From: JAFGKM01 sp964403465
GTDB lineage: Bacteria > Ratteibacteria > UBA8468 > B48-G9 > JAFGKM01
Direction of reading: 5' to 3'
Length of the DNA: 42,078 nucleotides
Assembly (NCBI GenBank): GCA_964403465.1
Contig: CAYOFY010000006.1
Location: 1 to 42,078 of the forward strand
Position numbers and translations under genes: made by a program. Below the pieces are notes generated by a model that worked only from the letters and a program-made list of their open reading frames with translations, ran no database searches and had not been told where the DNA came from. This document shows positions 1 through 7,477 of the stretch, in pieces. Position 1 is the first letter of the stretch, and each line of letters starts with the position of its first letter.

Positions 1-101
1 TTATTGGAGATAATCACTGCCGGTCTCGTCTTTCCTATCTCATGCCCTTTTACCGGCTCCAGAGCAACCAGCCAGATTTCTCCTCTATGCGGAAAGTCCA
101 T
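1..101 (-). CDS. MazF/PemK-like mRNA interferase toxin, N-terminal part (cut by window edge)
   Basis: Reverse-strand reading from an ATG at 101 gives 33 residues beginning MDFPHRGEIWLVALEP and continuing with GHEIGKTRPAVIISN. This is the characteristic start of MazF/PemK endoribonucleases (a G-E-I/V-W motif followed by G-x-E-x-x-K-x-R-P-A-v-I). The family cleaves mRNA and arrests growth unless bound by its antitoxin. The start lies three bases after the stop of the ribbon-helix-helix gene, which is typical coupling of antitoxin and toxin. The rest of the gene is outside the window, so integrity and catalytic residues further on cannot be judged. Confidence 0.85.
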   Translation of the reverse strand, partial: MDFPHRGEIWLVALEPVKGHEIGKTRPAVIISN

Positions 102-104
102 TAT

Positions 105-323
105 TTATTTCCATCCTTCCATGGTAATATCTTCCCATTCCTTGTTGATTTCTTTATCTTCCTGTCTCTTGGCTTTGTAACCCTCCTGCAGTTCTTTAAT
201 GAGAGTCAACCGTTTTTCTTTCTTTATTTTTTCTTTCAAAGCTTCAGCTATATAATTGCTTTTGTTGGGGATTTTTTTCAGATCTTTCTCCAGATTGTCC
301 GGTAATGTAATGTTCAAACGCAT
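105..323 (-). CDS. Ribbon-helix-helix antitoxin
   Basis: A 72-residue protein beginning MRLNITLPDNLEKDLKKI, the N-terminal beta strand and first helix of MetJ/Arc (CopG-type) repressors. The C-terminal half is charged, lysine- and glutamate-rich and ends in tryptophans, as expected for the toxin-binding tail. The start at 323 is chosen because AGGAGG lies eight bases upstream; a GTG at 332 would overlap that site. It is followed directly by the MazF-like toxin. Such antitoxins neutralise the toxin and repress their own promoter; palindromes over the -10 and -35 boxes (336-374) support autoregulation. Confidence 0.85.
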   Translation of the reverse strand: MRLNITLPDNLEKDLKKIPNKSNYIAEALKEKIKKEKRLTLIKELQEGYKAKRQEDKEINKEWEDITMEGWK

Positions 324-335
324 GTGTATCACCTC

Positions 336-374
336 CTGTATATATTATACAGCAAAAACCTGTATTGTCAATAC
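336..374 (-). promoter_or_regulatory. Promoter with two operator-like palindromes for the toxin-antitoxin pair
   Basis: On the minus strand TTGACA (366-371) and TATAAT (344-349) are separated by 16 bases, a near-consensus sigma-70 promoter. The -10 box lies inside CTGTATATATTATACAG (336-352; seven-base arms, three-base centre). The -35 box overlaps GTATTGTCAATAC (362-374). Two palindromes over the core promoter are the usual arrangement for binding of ribbon-helix-helix antitoxin dimers. The promoter and palindromes are seen; the regulation is inferred. Confidence 0.7.
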
Positions 375-412
375 CTATTAAAATATCCCGAGAAGTTCTT
401 GTTGTTTTTCTC

Positions 413-1681
413 TTAATCATGGACGGAGTCCTCTAAAAGGTATTTCCAGAGGGGGAGGTATTTTATTTTTCCTGAGGCGCCGAACCATTGTTTTTCCTCT
501 TCGCCTTCGTAGTCCTCGTTGATTATCAGCAGGTTGTCGCATTTCAGTTCCTGGCTGGCCTTGATGAGTGATTTTTCCTCCCTCTCCCTCGTTTTTATAT
601 CGTTCAGGTTATAACATACCTGTATTAACCGGGTAATCTCTGTTCCCTCTTTCAGGACGAAATCCACCTCCTGCTGGAGAGGATGCTTCCAGTAATAGAC
701 CCTGGCCCCTCCGTCCAGTTCGTTCTTCTTCAGTTTCACAGCAACCGCATTTTCGTAAAGACATCCTGTGTCGTTGCCTGTCTTGAATCCCTTCGCATGG
801 ATGAAACCGTTGTCTATGCAGTAGATCTTCTTGTTTGAACTGACCTGTTCCTGCAGTTTGGAAGAAAATTTGTGCACCCTGAAGAAGATAAAGGATTCCT
901 CAAGATAGTTCAGGTATTTTTCAATCGTGTGGACGCTCCTGCAACGGGTTATCCTGCTCAGCGTGTTATAGGAGAACTCCCTTGCGGTGTTTGAAACCAG
1001 ATAGACTGCAAGGTTTTCTATTGTCGGTATCAACCGTATATTGAACCTTCTGACGATGTCCTTGTAGATGATGGAGTTGAAGAGCGTGGAGAGGTATTCC
1101 CTGTGGTCTATCTTCTTTGTCCATGGCTCGGGATAACCGCCGTATGTCAGGTATTCAAGAAGTTTGTTCTTGATCTCCTGCGTGGTGAGTTGGGCCGGGT
1201 CGTTCTCCAGTCTCAGAAATTCAGCGAATGAGAAAGGGAAAATATTGACAAGAAGATGCCTGCCGGTCAGGTGCGGGGAGAGTTCACTGCTTAGGAGGTT
1301 GGAGTTGCTGCCGGTGATGACCATATTGAAGCCCTGCCTCTGTAAACGGTTGATGAACAGCTCCCATCTTGCGAGGTTCTGGATTTCATCAAAAAAAAGA
1401 TATTTCGGGTTATTGTAGAGAGAATTGAGCGTAGAGACTATCTCGTCGTAGTCTTTTGTCTCTATGAGTTTTTCATCGTCAAAATTCGCGTAGCCGAAAT
1501 TTCCGGTCTTGTTGAGGATGTTGAAGCCGAGAAAGGATTTGCCTGCCCTGCGCGGACCTATTATCACCTTCACAAGGTCGTTGGCAAGAAACCTGTTGAA
1601 ATCAATGTTCCTTTCAACAAACTTTTCCCTTCCCCTCTTTTCCAGTTCCCTTTTCTGAAGGAGCAGTATGTCTCTTATCAT
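413..1681 (-). CDS. AAA+ ATPase with DUF4143 domain
   Basis: A 422-residue protein of the widespread archaeal/bacterial ATPase family with a C-terminal DUF4143 domain. Walker A is GPRRAGKS (residues 42-49), Walker B is YLFFDE (95-100), and MVITGSN (121-127) fits the sensor-1 strand. The C-terminal half carries a winged-helix-like region and then YYWKHPLQQEVDFVL (330-344), which resembles the restriction-endonuclease-like fold of DUF4143. Members are common in accessory DNA and their role is mostly unknown, although some are suspected of acting in defence or addiction. It lies downstream of hypB-hycI on the same strand and has its own promoter at 1735-1763, so it is probably a separate unit. 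Confidence 0.85.
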   Translation of the reverse strand: MIRDILLLQKRELEKRGREKFVERNIDFNRFLANDLVKVIIGPRRAGKSFLGFNILNKTGNFGYANFDDEKLIETKDYDEIVSTLNSLYNNPKYLFFDEIQNLARWELFINRLQRQGFNMVITGSNSNLLSSELSPHLTGRHLLVNIFPFSFAEFLRLENDPAQLTTQEIKNKLLEYLTYGGYPEPWTKKIDHREYLSTLFNSIIYKDIVRRFNIRLIPTIENLAVYLVSNTAREFSYNTLSRITRCRSVHTIEKYLNYLEESFIFFRVHKFSSKLQEQVSSNKKIYCIDNGFIHAKGFKTGNDTGCLYENAVAVKLKKNELDGGARVYYWKHPLQQEVDFVLKEGTEITRLIQVCYNLNDIKTREREEKSLIKASQELKCDNLLIINEDYEGEEEKQWFGASGKIKYLPLWKYLLEDSVHD

Positions 1682-1706
1682 AATTGCTCTGTTTTGTTAT
1701 GTGTAA

Positions 1707-1763
1707 TGCACGAAAATATAAACTTTCTTGCATTAATATACCTGTTTATCACAATTCTGTCAA
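1707..1763 (-). promoter_or_regulatory. Promoter and imperfect palindrome before the AAA+ ATPase gene
   Basis: On the minus strand TTGACA (1758-1763) and TATATT (1735-1740) are exactly 17 bases apart. The -35 box overlaps the last codons of the hypB-hycI fusion. Just downstream of the -10 box lies an imperfect inverted repeat: TGCACGAAA (1707-1715) against TTTCTTGCA (1724-1732), with one mismatch. That position would suit a repressor site. The leader before the start at 1681 is about 45 bases and contains no strong Shine-Dalgarno sequence. Confidence 0.5.
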
Positions 1764-2887
1764 GGCGTGATACTTTTTGCCAGGTGCAGGACGGATTTGC
1801 GGACTTCGGGGGAAAGTCCTTCCCCGAAGGCGGTGGTTCTTGGCTGGATGCCTATGACCGTGCATTCAGCGGCTGTCTCCGAGCATATGTGCCGGATAAT
1901 GAGGCGAAGGGAGAAGGTGTGGGTGGAAGAGGTTGTCTCCGCAATTTCATCACGCTCCATTATCTTGATATCGCCGGGTTTTCCTCCAAAATCAACAGCG
2001 TCAATTATGACCACGGTATCCGGCCTGAATTTTTCAATAACTCCGAGATAGTTTTCAATCGCATTCTCCGCATTGATTACCTTGACGGAGCTCTTGTATA
2101 TTCTCTTCTGGAGTATCTCTGCGGACAGGCACCCTGCGCCGTCGTCCCCTTTCATCCTGTCGCCCATCCCCACAATCACTACCCTGCCTTTAAATTCAAT
2201 GCAGGAAAGGTCGGGGAATTGCGATACGGAGGCGAGCAGTGTGGAGGAAATATAGTCAAGCCAGTCTTTGAATCCATCCCCTGTTTTTGCGGAGAGAACC
2301 ATCAGTTTTGTATCCGGAGCGACGTTCTTAAGGTTTCCGGTGAAATTTGCGATGCTGAAATCCGTATGGGGGACCAGGTCTGCCTTGTTCAGCAGGCATG
2401 CGGCCGATATCCTGAACATCAGCGGGTATTTTAATGGTTTATCTTCGCCTTCCGGAATGCTTGAGATGATGACGTTCACATCCGTGCCTATGTCAAACTC
2501 CGCGGGGCATACCAGATTGCCTACGTTCTCCACGAAAAGGATATCCATATCCTCAAGGGGAAGGTGTTCAAGGCCTTTCGCCACCATATTCGCGTCAAGG
2601 TGGCATGCGCCGCCCGTGTTTATCTGAACAACGGGGATTCCCAGTCTGTCCAGCCGCTCCCCGTCCAGGCTGCCCTGTATGTCCCCTTCTATTACTGCAA
2701 AGGAAAACTCTTTCTGAAGTTTTTCTATGGTTTTTTCAAGAATGGTTGTCTTCCCCGAACCTGGAGAACCCATTATATTCAGGGCAAAGACCCCGTGTTT
2801 TTTCAGCAGTACGCGGTTTTTCCCTGCAATCCTGTCGTTCTCTTCAAAGATGCTCGCCCCGACCTCTATCGTCTTAATTTTTTTCAT
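1760..2887 (-). CDS. hypB: HypB-HycI fusion: nickel-insertion GTPase joined to hydrogenase maturation protease
   Basis: A 375-residue protein joining two hydrogenase maturation factors. Residues 1 to about 220 are HypB: P-loop GSPGSGKT (40-47), EGDIQG (67-72), the metal-site pair C95-H96 in GGACH, C127 in NLVCP and the guanine motif NKAD (167-170). The N-terminal nickel-storage or CxxCGC segment of some HypB proteins is absent. Residues 234-375 are a HycI/HupD-type endopeptidase: GMGDRMKGDDGAG (240-252), D296 in IIDAVD and H323 in STHTF, matching the nickel-sensing positions of that family. HypB delivers nickel with HypA; the protease then removes the C-terminal tail of the large subunit. The start has GGGG upstream. 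It follows abiEii by 23 bases. Confidence 0.92.
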   Translation of the reverse strand: MKKIKTIEVGASIFEENDRIAGKNRVLLKKHGVFALNIMGSPGSGKTTILEKTIEKLQKEFSFAVIEGDIQGSLDGERLDRLGIPVVQINTGGACHLDANMVAKGLEHLPLEDMDILFVENVGNLVCPAEFDIGTDVNVIISSIPEGEDKPLKYPLMFRISAACLLNKADLVPHTDFSIANFTGNLKNVAPDTKLMVLSAKTGDGFKDWLDYISSTLLASVSQFPDLSCIEFKGRVVIVGMGDRMKGDDGAGCLSAEILQKRIYKSSVKVINAENAIENYLGVIEKFRPDTVVIIDAVDFGGKPGDIKIMERDEIAETTSSTHTFSLRLIIRHICSETAAECTVIGIQPRTTAFGEGLSPEVRKSVLHLAKSITP

Positions 2888-2910
2888 TTACCCCGCTTGC
2901 CCCGTATATT

Positions 2911-3615
2911 TTATTTACGGGGAATTCTCCTTTGATAATCCTTCATTATGAAGGGTTTTGTTTTCCCCATCTCCATCCGCAGGATTTTAAACCCGTTTTT
3001 CAAATAATACTGCCGTTTTTCCGCTTCTATTAGGGGAAACAGCTTTGTCTTGAAATCTTTTTCAATCAAGGAATCCAGTTTTGTTTCAATCCTTTTTAAT
3101 ACCGCTTCCGAGCTGTTTAATGATAAACCCTTTTTAAGCAGGAATTCAATATCAAAAGCGTCTCTTATTTCGCCTCTGTCCAGGAAAGCCTCAATTTTTG
3201 AGGACATCATGTCTTTAAGCGTAAAAGCGTTCAGGAGTACCTGGATGTCGGAGTAGGGGGAGTATGCTATTGTCTGCTCTGCGGAAAATGCTCCGCCCGT
3301 TTTCCTTATCTCTATCTTCAGCCCTCTCCTGTACCTGTCCGAGCCAATCTCGTACAGCAGTGTATTGAATTTATCCGCGGAGTCCTTAATCCTGTAGGTT
3401 TCTCCAAGAAAATTTTTTATGCCGGTGAACAGCTCTTTTGCGGCGACAGATTTTTTCAATATCCTGAAATCAATGTCCACGGAAAACCTGTCCAGACCGT
3501 AACAAAGCCGCATCATGGTTCCGCCGCAAAAGGCCAGGTAAGGCAAAAACCGGCCCGTGTTCAGCCTGTCCAGCACTTCTATTTCGAACCGCTCCTGATT
3601 TATCAGATCGTCCAT
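2911..3615 (-). CDS. abiEii: AbiEii-type nucleotidyltransferase toxin
   Basis: A 234-residue protein of the AbiEii/DUF1814 nucleotidyltransferase family. The signature is FCGGTMMRLCYG followed by RFSVDIDFRI, that is the glycine-rich motif and the S-x-D-I-D-F metal-binding pair. A later segment, LKDMMSSKIEAFLDRGEIRDAFDIEFLL, resembles the conserved K-x-x-A-x-x-x-R-x-x-x-R-D-x-x-D stretch of the family. Known members modify tRNA or other targets and act as toxins in abortive infection. It overlaps the upstream regulator gene by 13 bases, the normal order of AbiE systems. It lies between hypA and hypB, an unusual place. Confidence 0.85.
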   Translation of the reverse strand: MDDLINQERFEIEVLDRLNTGRFLPYLAFCGGTMMRLCYGLDRFSVDIDFRILKKSVAAKELFTGIKNFLGETYRIKDSADKFNTLLYEIGSDRYRRGLKIEIRKTGGAFSAEQTIAYSPYSDIQVLLNAFTLKDMMSSKIEAFLDRGEIRDAFDIEFLLKKGLSLNSSEAVLKRIETKLDSLIEKDFKTKLFPLIEAEKRQYYLKNGFKILRMEMGKTKPFIMKDYQRRIPRK

Positions 3616-4193
3616 ATTTTTTCAAAGGTTTTTCTTGTTTTAATCGGATACTTGTCAAGCATATCCGTTATCTTTGTTTTCTGCAATTTGCCCAGAGAGA
3701 TTGAAGAGGCGTCAAATTTGTATTTGCCGAAAGAATAAAGGTAGACCGCATCAAGGAAAGCTTTTTCTTTTAAGGCAATGAAGATGCCTTCCTTCTTTTC
3801 AAATCCGAAATACAATGCAGTTTTTATTTTATAGTAATTGAAAACGGCGCTGTCCGCATTGAACTTTCTCGTCCTTTTCAGGGAAACGCTTTCATAGAAA
3901 CTGCGCTGAACCTGCGTTGAGACGTCATAAAATGCAAGTGCGCTCATGCACGATATATAAGAAGGTACCTGCAGGATATTGGCGAGTTTTAAAACATCTT
4001 CGTATTGCAGATTATCCCATTTCTCTCTGATTACGTAAAAATCCCTTTTCAATCTCACGACAAGGCCTTGTTGCTTCATCCTGGAACAAAGCACCCTTGC
4101 CGAAGAGGGATTGATGTTCAGTATTTCAGATATTTCCCCGGCTCTGAAAAATTTCCTGTTTTTCAGGTTGTTTCTTAGTGTGATATAGTTCAT
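3603..4193 (-). CDS. abiEi: AbiEi-type antitoxin / transcriptional regulator
   Basis: A 196-residue protein with an N-terminal winged helix-turn-helix (roughly residues 15-55, including GEISEILNINPSSARVLCSRM). It is followed by the AbiEi-like domain seen in regulators paired with nucleotidyltransferase toxins, for example YISCMSALAFYD and KAFLDAVYLYSF. Such proteins counteract the toxin and repress their own operon through inverted repeats. A perfect inverted repeat overlaps its promoter (4219-4238), which agrees. The gene has no clear Shine-Dalgarno sequence. It starts about 90 bases after the end of hypA. Confidence 0.82.
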   Translation of the reverse strand: MNYITLRNNLKNRKFFRAGEISEILNINPSSARVLCSRMKQQGLVVRLKRDFYVIREKWDNLQYEDVLKLANILQVPSYISCMSALAFYDVSTQVQRSFYESVSLKRTRKFNADSAVFNYYKIKTALYFGFEKKEGIFIALKEKAFLDAVYLYSFGKYKFDASSISLGKLQKTKITDMLDKYPIKTRKTFEKIWTI

Positions 4194-4218
4194 TTTGAAA
4201 TGATCTCTAAGAACAGTA

Positions 4219-4264
4219 AATTAACAATTTTGTTAATTATATATCCCCAGAGAATTTTTGTCAA
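4219..4264 (-). promoter_or_regulatory. Consensus promoter with palindromic operator for the AbiE pair
   Basis: On the minus strand TTGACA (4259-4264) and TATAAT (4236-4241) are 17 bases apart, a full sigma-70 consensus and the strongest promoter seen in the window. An inverted repeat with nine-base arms and a two-base centre, AATTAACAATTTTGTTAATT on the plus strand (4219-4238), overlaps the downstream half of the -10 box and the expected transcription start. It suits autorepression by the AbiEi protein. There is no room for a terminator between hypA (ending at 4282) and this promoter. Confidence 0.8.
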
Positions 4265-4281
4265 GGGGAGTGCACAAGGAA

Positions 4282-4542
4282 TTATTCAACCTCTATCTCC
4301 ACGTTTTCAAGGATGAATTCCCTGCTTGCCGGGTTATCACTTCGTTCTATATGTATTTCAGCGTTTTTATAGAGAGGGTTTTCCTTCACCATGGAGCGGA
4401 ATACAAAGTTGATGTTTTCCTCGTCAATGCAGCTGCAGGGGTTTACGGTAAGGTTGATTTTCAGAAAGGATTCCGCATGTTTCTCTTTCTGCACCTTCTC
4501 AAGTATTTTCAGCAGGTTTGTTACCACGGAAAGTTCGTGCAT
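4282..4542 (-). CDS. hypA: HypA-like nickel chaperone lacking the zinc domain
   Basis: An 86-residue protein starting MHELSVVTNLLKILEK, the HypA start with the nickel-binding His2. HypA family members usually run to about 110-120 residues and carry a zinc domain with two CxxC pairs in the last third. Here the sequence passes from AEIHIERSD directly to EFILENVEIEVE, so the flanking beta strands are kept while the zinc loop is missing. The only cysteines (NPCSC, about residues 36-40) are elsewhere. GAGGT lies eight bases before the ATG. It follows mrpG by 26 bases and is the last gene of the uninterrupted hydrogenase run. Confidence 0.82.
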   Translation of the reverse strand: MHELSVVTNLLKILEKVQKEKHAESFLKINLTVNPCSCIDEENINFVFRSMVKENPLYKNAEIHIERSDNPASREFILENVEIEVE

Positions 4543-4568
4543 TTTTTACAACCTCACCCGGGTTTTTA

Positions 4569-4919
4569 TTACTCGCCGCTTTCGTCTGAAGGGCGGGGAC
4601 GTGCGGGGTAGATTTTTTCGTCTCCGGGCTTCTGCCAGATTTTTATCCCCGAAATGTCGGATGCCCTGGCGAGAGCGTGGGTGGCAGTCGGGGAATTGAG
4701 GAAAAGGAAGACAAGGCAGACGATGGCTTTAATCCCTACGGCGGAAAATCCCTTCATTACAAATACGCCGAGCAATATACTGCCGGTTCCAAGGGTGACG
4801 CATTTGGTGGCTGCCTGCAGACGGCAATAGACGTCAGGCATTCTTATAAGCCCGATGCACCCCATGAGTATGAAGCACAGTCCTGTTGCCATCAGGATAT
4901 AGACTATGAACTCAATCAT
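4569..4919 (-). CDS. mrpG: Mrp/Mnh-type antiporter subunit G
   Basis: A 116-residue membrane protein with three predicted helices and the MrpG signature GLIRMPDVYCRLQAATKCVTLG. In Mrp antiporters and in membrane-bound hydrogenases this small subunit belongs to the sodium-translocating membrane module. The C-terminal tail after about residue 95 is polar and probably cytoplasmic. The gene overlaps the end of mrpF by eight bases, in keeping with translational coupling in the operon. Confidence 0.9.
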   Translation of the reverse strand: MIEFIVYILMATGLCFILMGCIGLIRMPDVYCRLQAATKCVTLGTGSILLGVFVMKGFSAVGIKAIVCLVFLFLNSPTATHALARASDISGIKIWQKPGDEKIYPARPRPSDESGE

Positions 4920-5166
4920 CTAAATTCCTCCCTTCCAGGAATTTTGCAAAAGTGATGGTGCTTACGAATCCCAGGATAGACCATGCAATGGCTATGTTCA
5001 TATAGAATTCCGCTCCGGTTGACAATGCGAGCAGGACGCAGAAGATGATTACTATGATGCCGAGAATGTCAATTCCAACCATCCTGTCCGCTGCCCTGGG
5101 CCCCCGAAAAATCCTGTAGATGCACAGAGCGACGCAGAGCGTCAGGAATGAAAATAAGAGAATCAT
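4912..5166 (-). CDS. mrpF: Mrp/Mnh-type antiporter subunit F
   Basis: An 84-residue protein with three transmembrane helices and the MrpF pattern RIFRGPRAADRMVGIDILG. Subunit F forms part of the small-subunit bundle (E-F-G) of Mrp-type modules. ATGA overlap with mrpE upstream and an eight-base overlap with mrpG downstream place it firmly in the operon. Confidence 0.9.
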   Translation of the reverse strand: MILLFSFLTLCVALCIYRIFRGPRAADRMVGIDILGIIVIIFCVLLALSTGAEFYMNIAIAWSILGFVSTITFAKFLEGRNLDD

Positions 5167-5648
5167 TCAAATACCTCCTTAAGAATTTTCTGAAGGTTGC
5201 CGCATATTAATTCTTCCGTTCTGGCCGGGTCCTCCGTAACCACGTATATCCAGTGTACATAAAGAAAATCTTCCGTGATGTCCATTGTAAAAGTGCCGGG
5301 AGCGAGCGTAATGGAATTTGCCAGGATGGTCCGGCCCAGGGGAGATTTAAGGTACAGGGGCATTTTCACAACGCCGGGTTTTATGGGAGGACCGGGACTC
5401 AATACCCTGTAAACCATTATGATATTTGCCTTGAACATCTGTTGCAGGAAAACAAAGAAAAATTTAAAGAAAATAACGTATCTCCTGATCTGAAAGGCTT
5501 TTTTAGGATGGTAGGGAAATTCTTTTCCGAATATTGCCGTTACAAAGGCAGATACCACCGCTCCCGCAATAAGATTAGCCGGTTCAAAAGACCATGTTAC
5601 CGCATACCAGACAATGAGGTTGAGGATAAACACAAGCAGATAATTCAT
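5163..5648 (-). CDS. mrpE: Mrp/Mnh-type antiporter subunit E
   Basis: A 161-residue MrpE protein: two or three N-terminal membrane helices, then a soluble domain. SPLGRTILANSITLAPGTFTMDI matches the conserved core that gives the family its signature (N-S-I-T-L-x-P-G-T). Subunit E is needed for Mrp assembly and is MbhA-like in membrane-bound hydrogenases. It starts four bases after mrpD and overlaps mrpF by ATGA. Confidence 0.9.
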   Translation of the reverse strand: MNYLLVFILNLIVWYAVTWSFEPANLIAGAVVSAFVTAIFGKEFPYHPKKAFQIRRYVIFFKFFFVFLQQMFKANIIMVYRVLSPGPPIKPGVVKMPLYLKSPLGRTILANSITLAPGTFTMDITEDFLYVHWIYVVTEDPARTEELICGNLQKILKEVFE

Positions 5649-5651
5649 TAT

Positions 5652-7130
5652 TTAATCTCCTATCGCTATACTGGTATAAGAAAAATTGCCCATCACATCC
5701 ACGGCTTTATCCATACACGCTTCCCTTATGCCGGGGATAAGAAGGATGCCGGCAAATACCGCCATGAAGGCAAGCACGGTCATGGGAACCAGCATCCCTG
5801 CGGGCGCTTCCTTCTTCACGGCATCCCCTGCCTTGCTGCAGTAAACGGTCCTTTGAAGTTTGAGGAAATAGCCGAGAGTCATTACGGCCACAATAATGCA
5901 TAAGGCCGCTATTCCGGCATACCCCGCCTGTACAGCGGCAAGTATGATAATGAGTTTGCTCCAGAAATTGCCCATCGGAGGAATGCCTGCTATTCCAAGC
6001 ATGCCTGTGCTTGAAAGCAGCGTTGTGTGGGGCATTCGGTCATTCAGTCCATTCAGTTTTTCCGTATCGGTTGTTCCCGTCATGTACTCCACCGCCCCGA
6101 CATTCAAAAAGAGCAGGGACTTGGAAAATGCGTGTGAGATGATATGCATGAGAACCCCGAGATTGCCCAGATAGCCGCCTATTCCCAGGCCTATCGCGCA
6201 GTATCCTATCTGGCTTATGGTTGAATATGCGAAAATCCGTTTTATGTTTTTCTGTCCGTATGCCGCCACGCCGCCCAAAACCATTGAAAGCATTCCGAAA
6301 GTAAGCAGAAGTATCCTCATCTGCGGAATGTCGGTGAATATGTTGGAGGTAAGCCGGATAATGGTATAAAAACCCACCACCTTGATGAACAGCCCTGAAA
6401 GCAATGCCGATACCGGCGCAGGAGCCATTGAGTGGGCGTCCGGTAGCCAGGCATGAAACGGCACAAGGCCTGCCTTAATGGCAAATCCGGAAAGAAAAAG
6501 TCCCACGGTAAACCATAAACGGATCTGCGGTGCGGTGGCTGTCGCATGCAAAAATGCCGGGATGCTGAGGGTTCCCGTGATTCCGTATATCATGGCAATA
6601 GCGAACAGTATAAGGGTGGAGGAGATGAAGCTCATAACGGTATATTTCAAAGATGCCTCAAGTTCTTCCGCTCTCAGCCCGAAAGACACGATAATAAAAG
6701 AAGATATGGAGGCTATTTCAAAAAAGACGAATATGTTGAAGAAATCCATGCTTATGAGAATCCCGTTCATCCCGGCCAGCATGAGCATGAAAAGTATGAA
6801 GAAATAGACCGCACGGTTATATTTTTTCATATAAACTATGGAATATATCACGATGATGAACGCAACGGCGTTTGTCAGCACGAGGAACAGGCAGGAAAGA
6901 GGGTCTGCCATCAACGCTATGCCGAGGGGCTTCGTCCATCCGCCCACAAAGTAGATAATCCTTCCGCCCGCAAAGACTGATATGGACAGCAGGACGGATA
7001 CAACAAGGCTCAGGAACGCAAATGCAGAGGCGGCGATTCCCGCAAGAAAGTCATCCTTGCCGCTGAGCAGCGGCAGAAGAAATGCGGCTCCCAGATAAAT
7101 GACGACAGGGAAAATTATAAGATGGTTCAT
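5652..7130 (-). CDS. mrpD: Proton/ion antiporter subunit, MrpD/NuoN-like
   Basis: A 492-residue polytopic protein of the NuoL/M/N-MrpA/D antiporter superfamily, with about 14 helices. Conserved signs include the helix-break motif in GFAIKAGLVPFHAWLPDAHS with its lysine, APAPVSALLSGLFIKVVGFY with the second lysine, and KRIFAYSTISQIGYC. Its place between mrpC and mrpE identifies it as subunit D, the MbhH-like subunit of membrane-bound hydrogenases. It probably translocates protons or exchanges H+ for Na+. ATGA overlap with mrpC. It is the third antiporter-like subunit in this operon. Confidence 0.92.
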   Translation of the reverse strand: MNHLIIFPVVIYLGAAFLLPLLSGKDDFLAGIAASAFAFLSLVVSVLLSISVFAGGRIIYFVGGWTKPLGIALMADPLSCLFLVLTNAVAFIIVIYSIVYMKKYNRAVYFFILFMLMLAGMNGILISMDFFNIFVFFEIASISSFIIVSFGLRAEELEASLKYTVMSFISSTLILFAIAMIYGITGTLSIPAFLHATATAPQIRLWFTVGLFLSGFAIKAGLVPFHAWLPDAHSMAPAPVSALLSGLFIKVVGFYTIIRLTSNIFTDIPQMRILLLTFGMLSMVLGGVAAYGQKNIKRIFAYSTISQIGYCAIGLGIGGYLGNLGVLMHIISHAFSKSLLFLNVGAVEYMTGTTDTEKLNGLNDRMPHTTLLSSTGMLGIAGIPPMGNFWSKLIIILAAVQAGYAGIAALCIIVAVMTLGYFLKLQRTVYCSKAGDAVKKEAPAGMLVPMTVLAFMAVFAGILLIPGIREACMDKAVDVMGNFSYTSIAIGD

Positions 7131-7477
7131 CCCTTCAGCCTCCGTATTTTATCAGTATCAAAAGTGCCGTATTTTTCAAAAATTCTTATTGCAAGAGCGG
7201 CAAGAAAAGCAGCAAAACCCAGGTCTATTACTATTGATGTAAGAACCAGAGCTTGAGGCAGAGGGTCTACGGCTGAGGCCTGAAACTGTTCAAGCGGCAT
7301 ATCCTGTATAATTATGGGTGCAATGCCGTTCCATTTGTATCCCAGGAGAATAAAGAAAAGGTTAAGGGCATATCCCACAATATTCATCCCCACGATTATC
7401 TTGATGATGTTCTTCTTGGCTATCATTCCGTACAGCCCTATGAAAAATATCAGTGCCACAAGCAGGTAGATTATCAT
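7127..7477 (-). CDS. mrpC: Mrp/Mnh-type antiporter subunit C (NuoK-like)
   Basis: A 116-residue protein with three helices. It begins MIIYLLVALIFFIGLYGMIAK and includes NIIKIIVGMNIVGYALNLFFI and DPLPQALVLTSIVIDLGFAA, the MrpC/NuoK pattern with its conserved membrane residues. The start at 7477 is chosen over an upstream in-frame start because it has a GGAGG sequence, gives the family's usual length and makes the ATGA overlap with mrpB. The longer version would add 49 polar residues that look unlike the family. Confidence 0.9.
   Translation of the reverse strand: MIIYLLVALIFFIGLYGMIAKKNIIKIIVGMNIVGYALNLFFILLGYKWNGIAPIIIQDMPLEQFQASAVDPLPQALVLTSIVIDLGFAAFLAALAIRIFEKYGTFDTDKIRRLKG

Noticed and set aside
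4282..4542. A frameshift hiding the HypA zinc domain
   Set aside because: The C-terminal beta-strand sequence continues in the same frame directly after the gap, and there is no spare sequence in which the zinc domain could lie.
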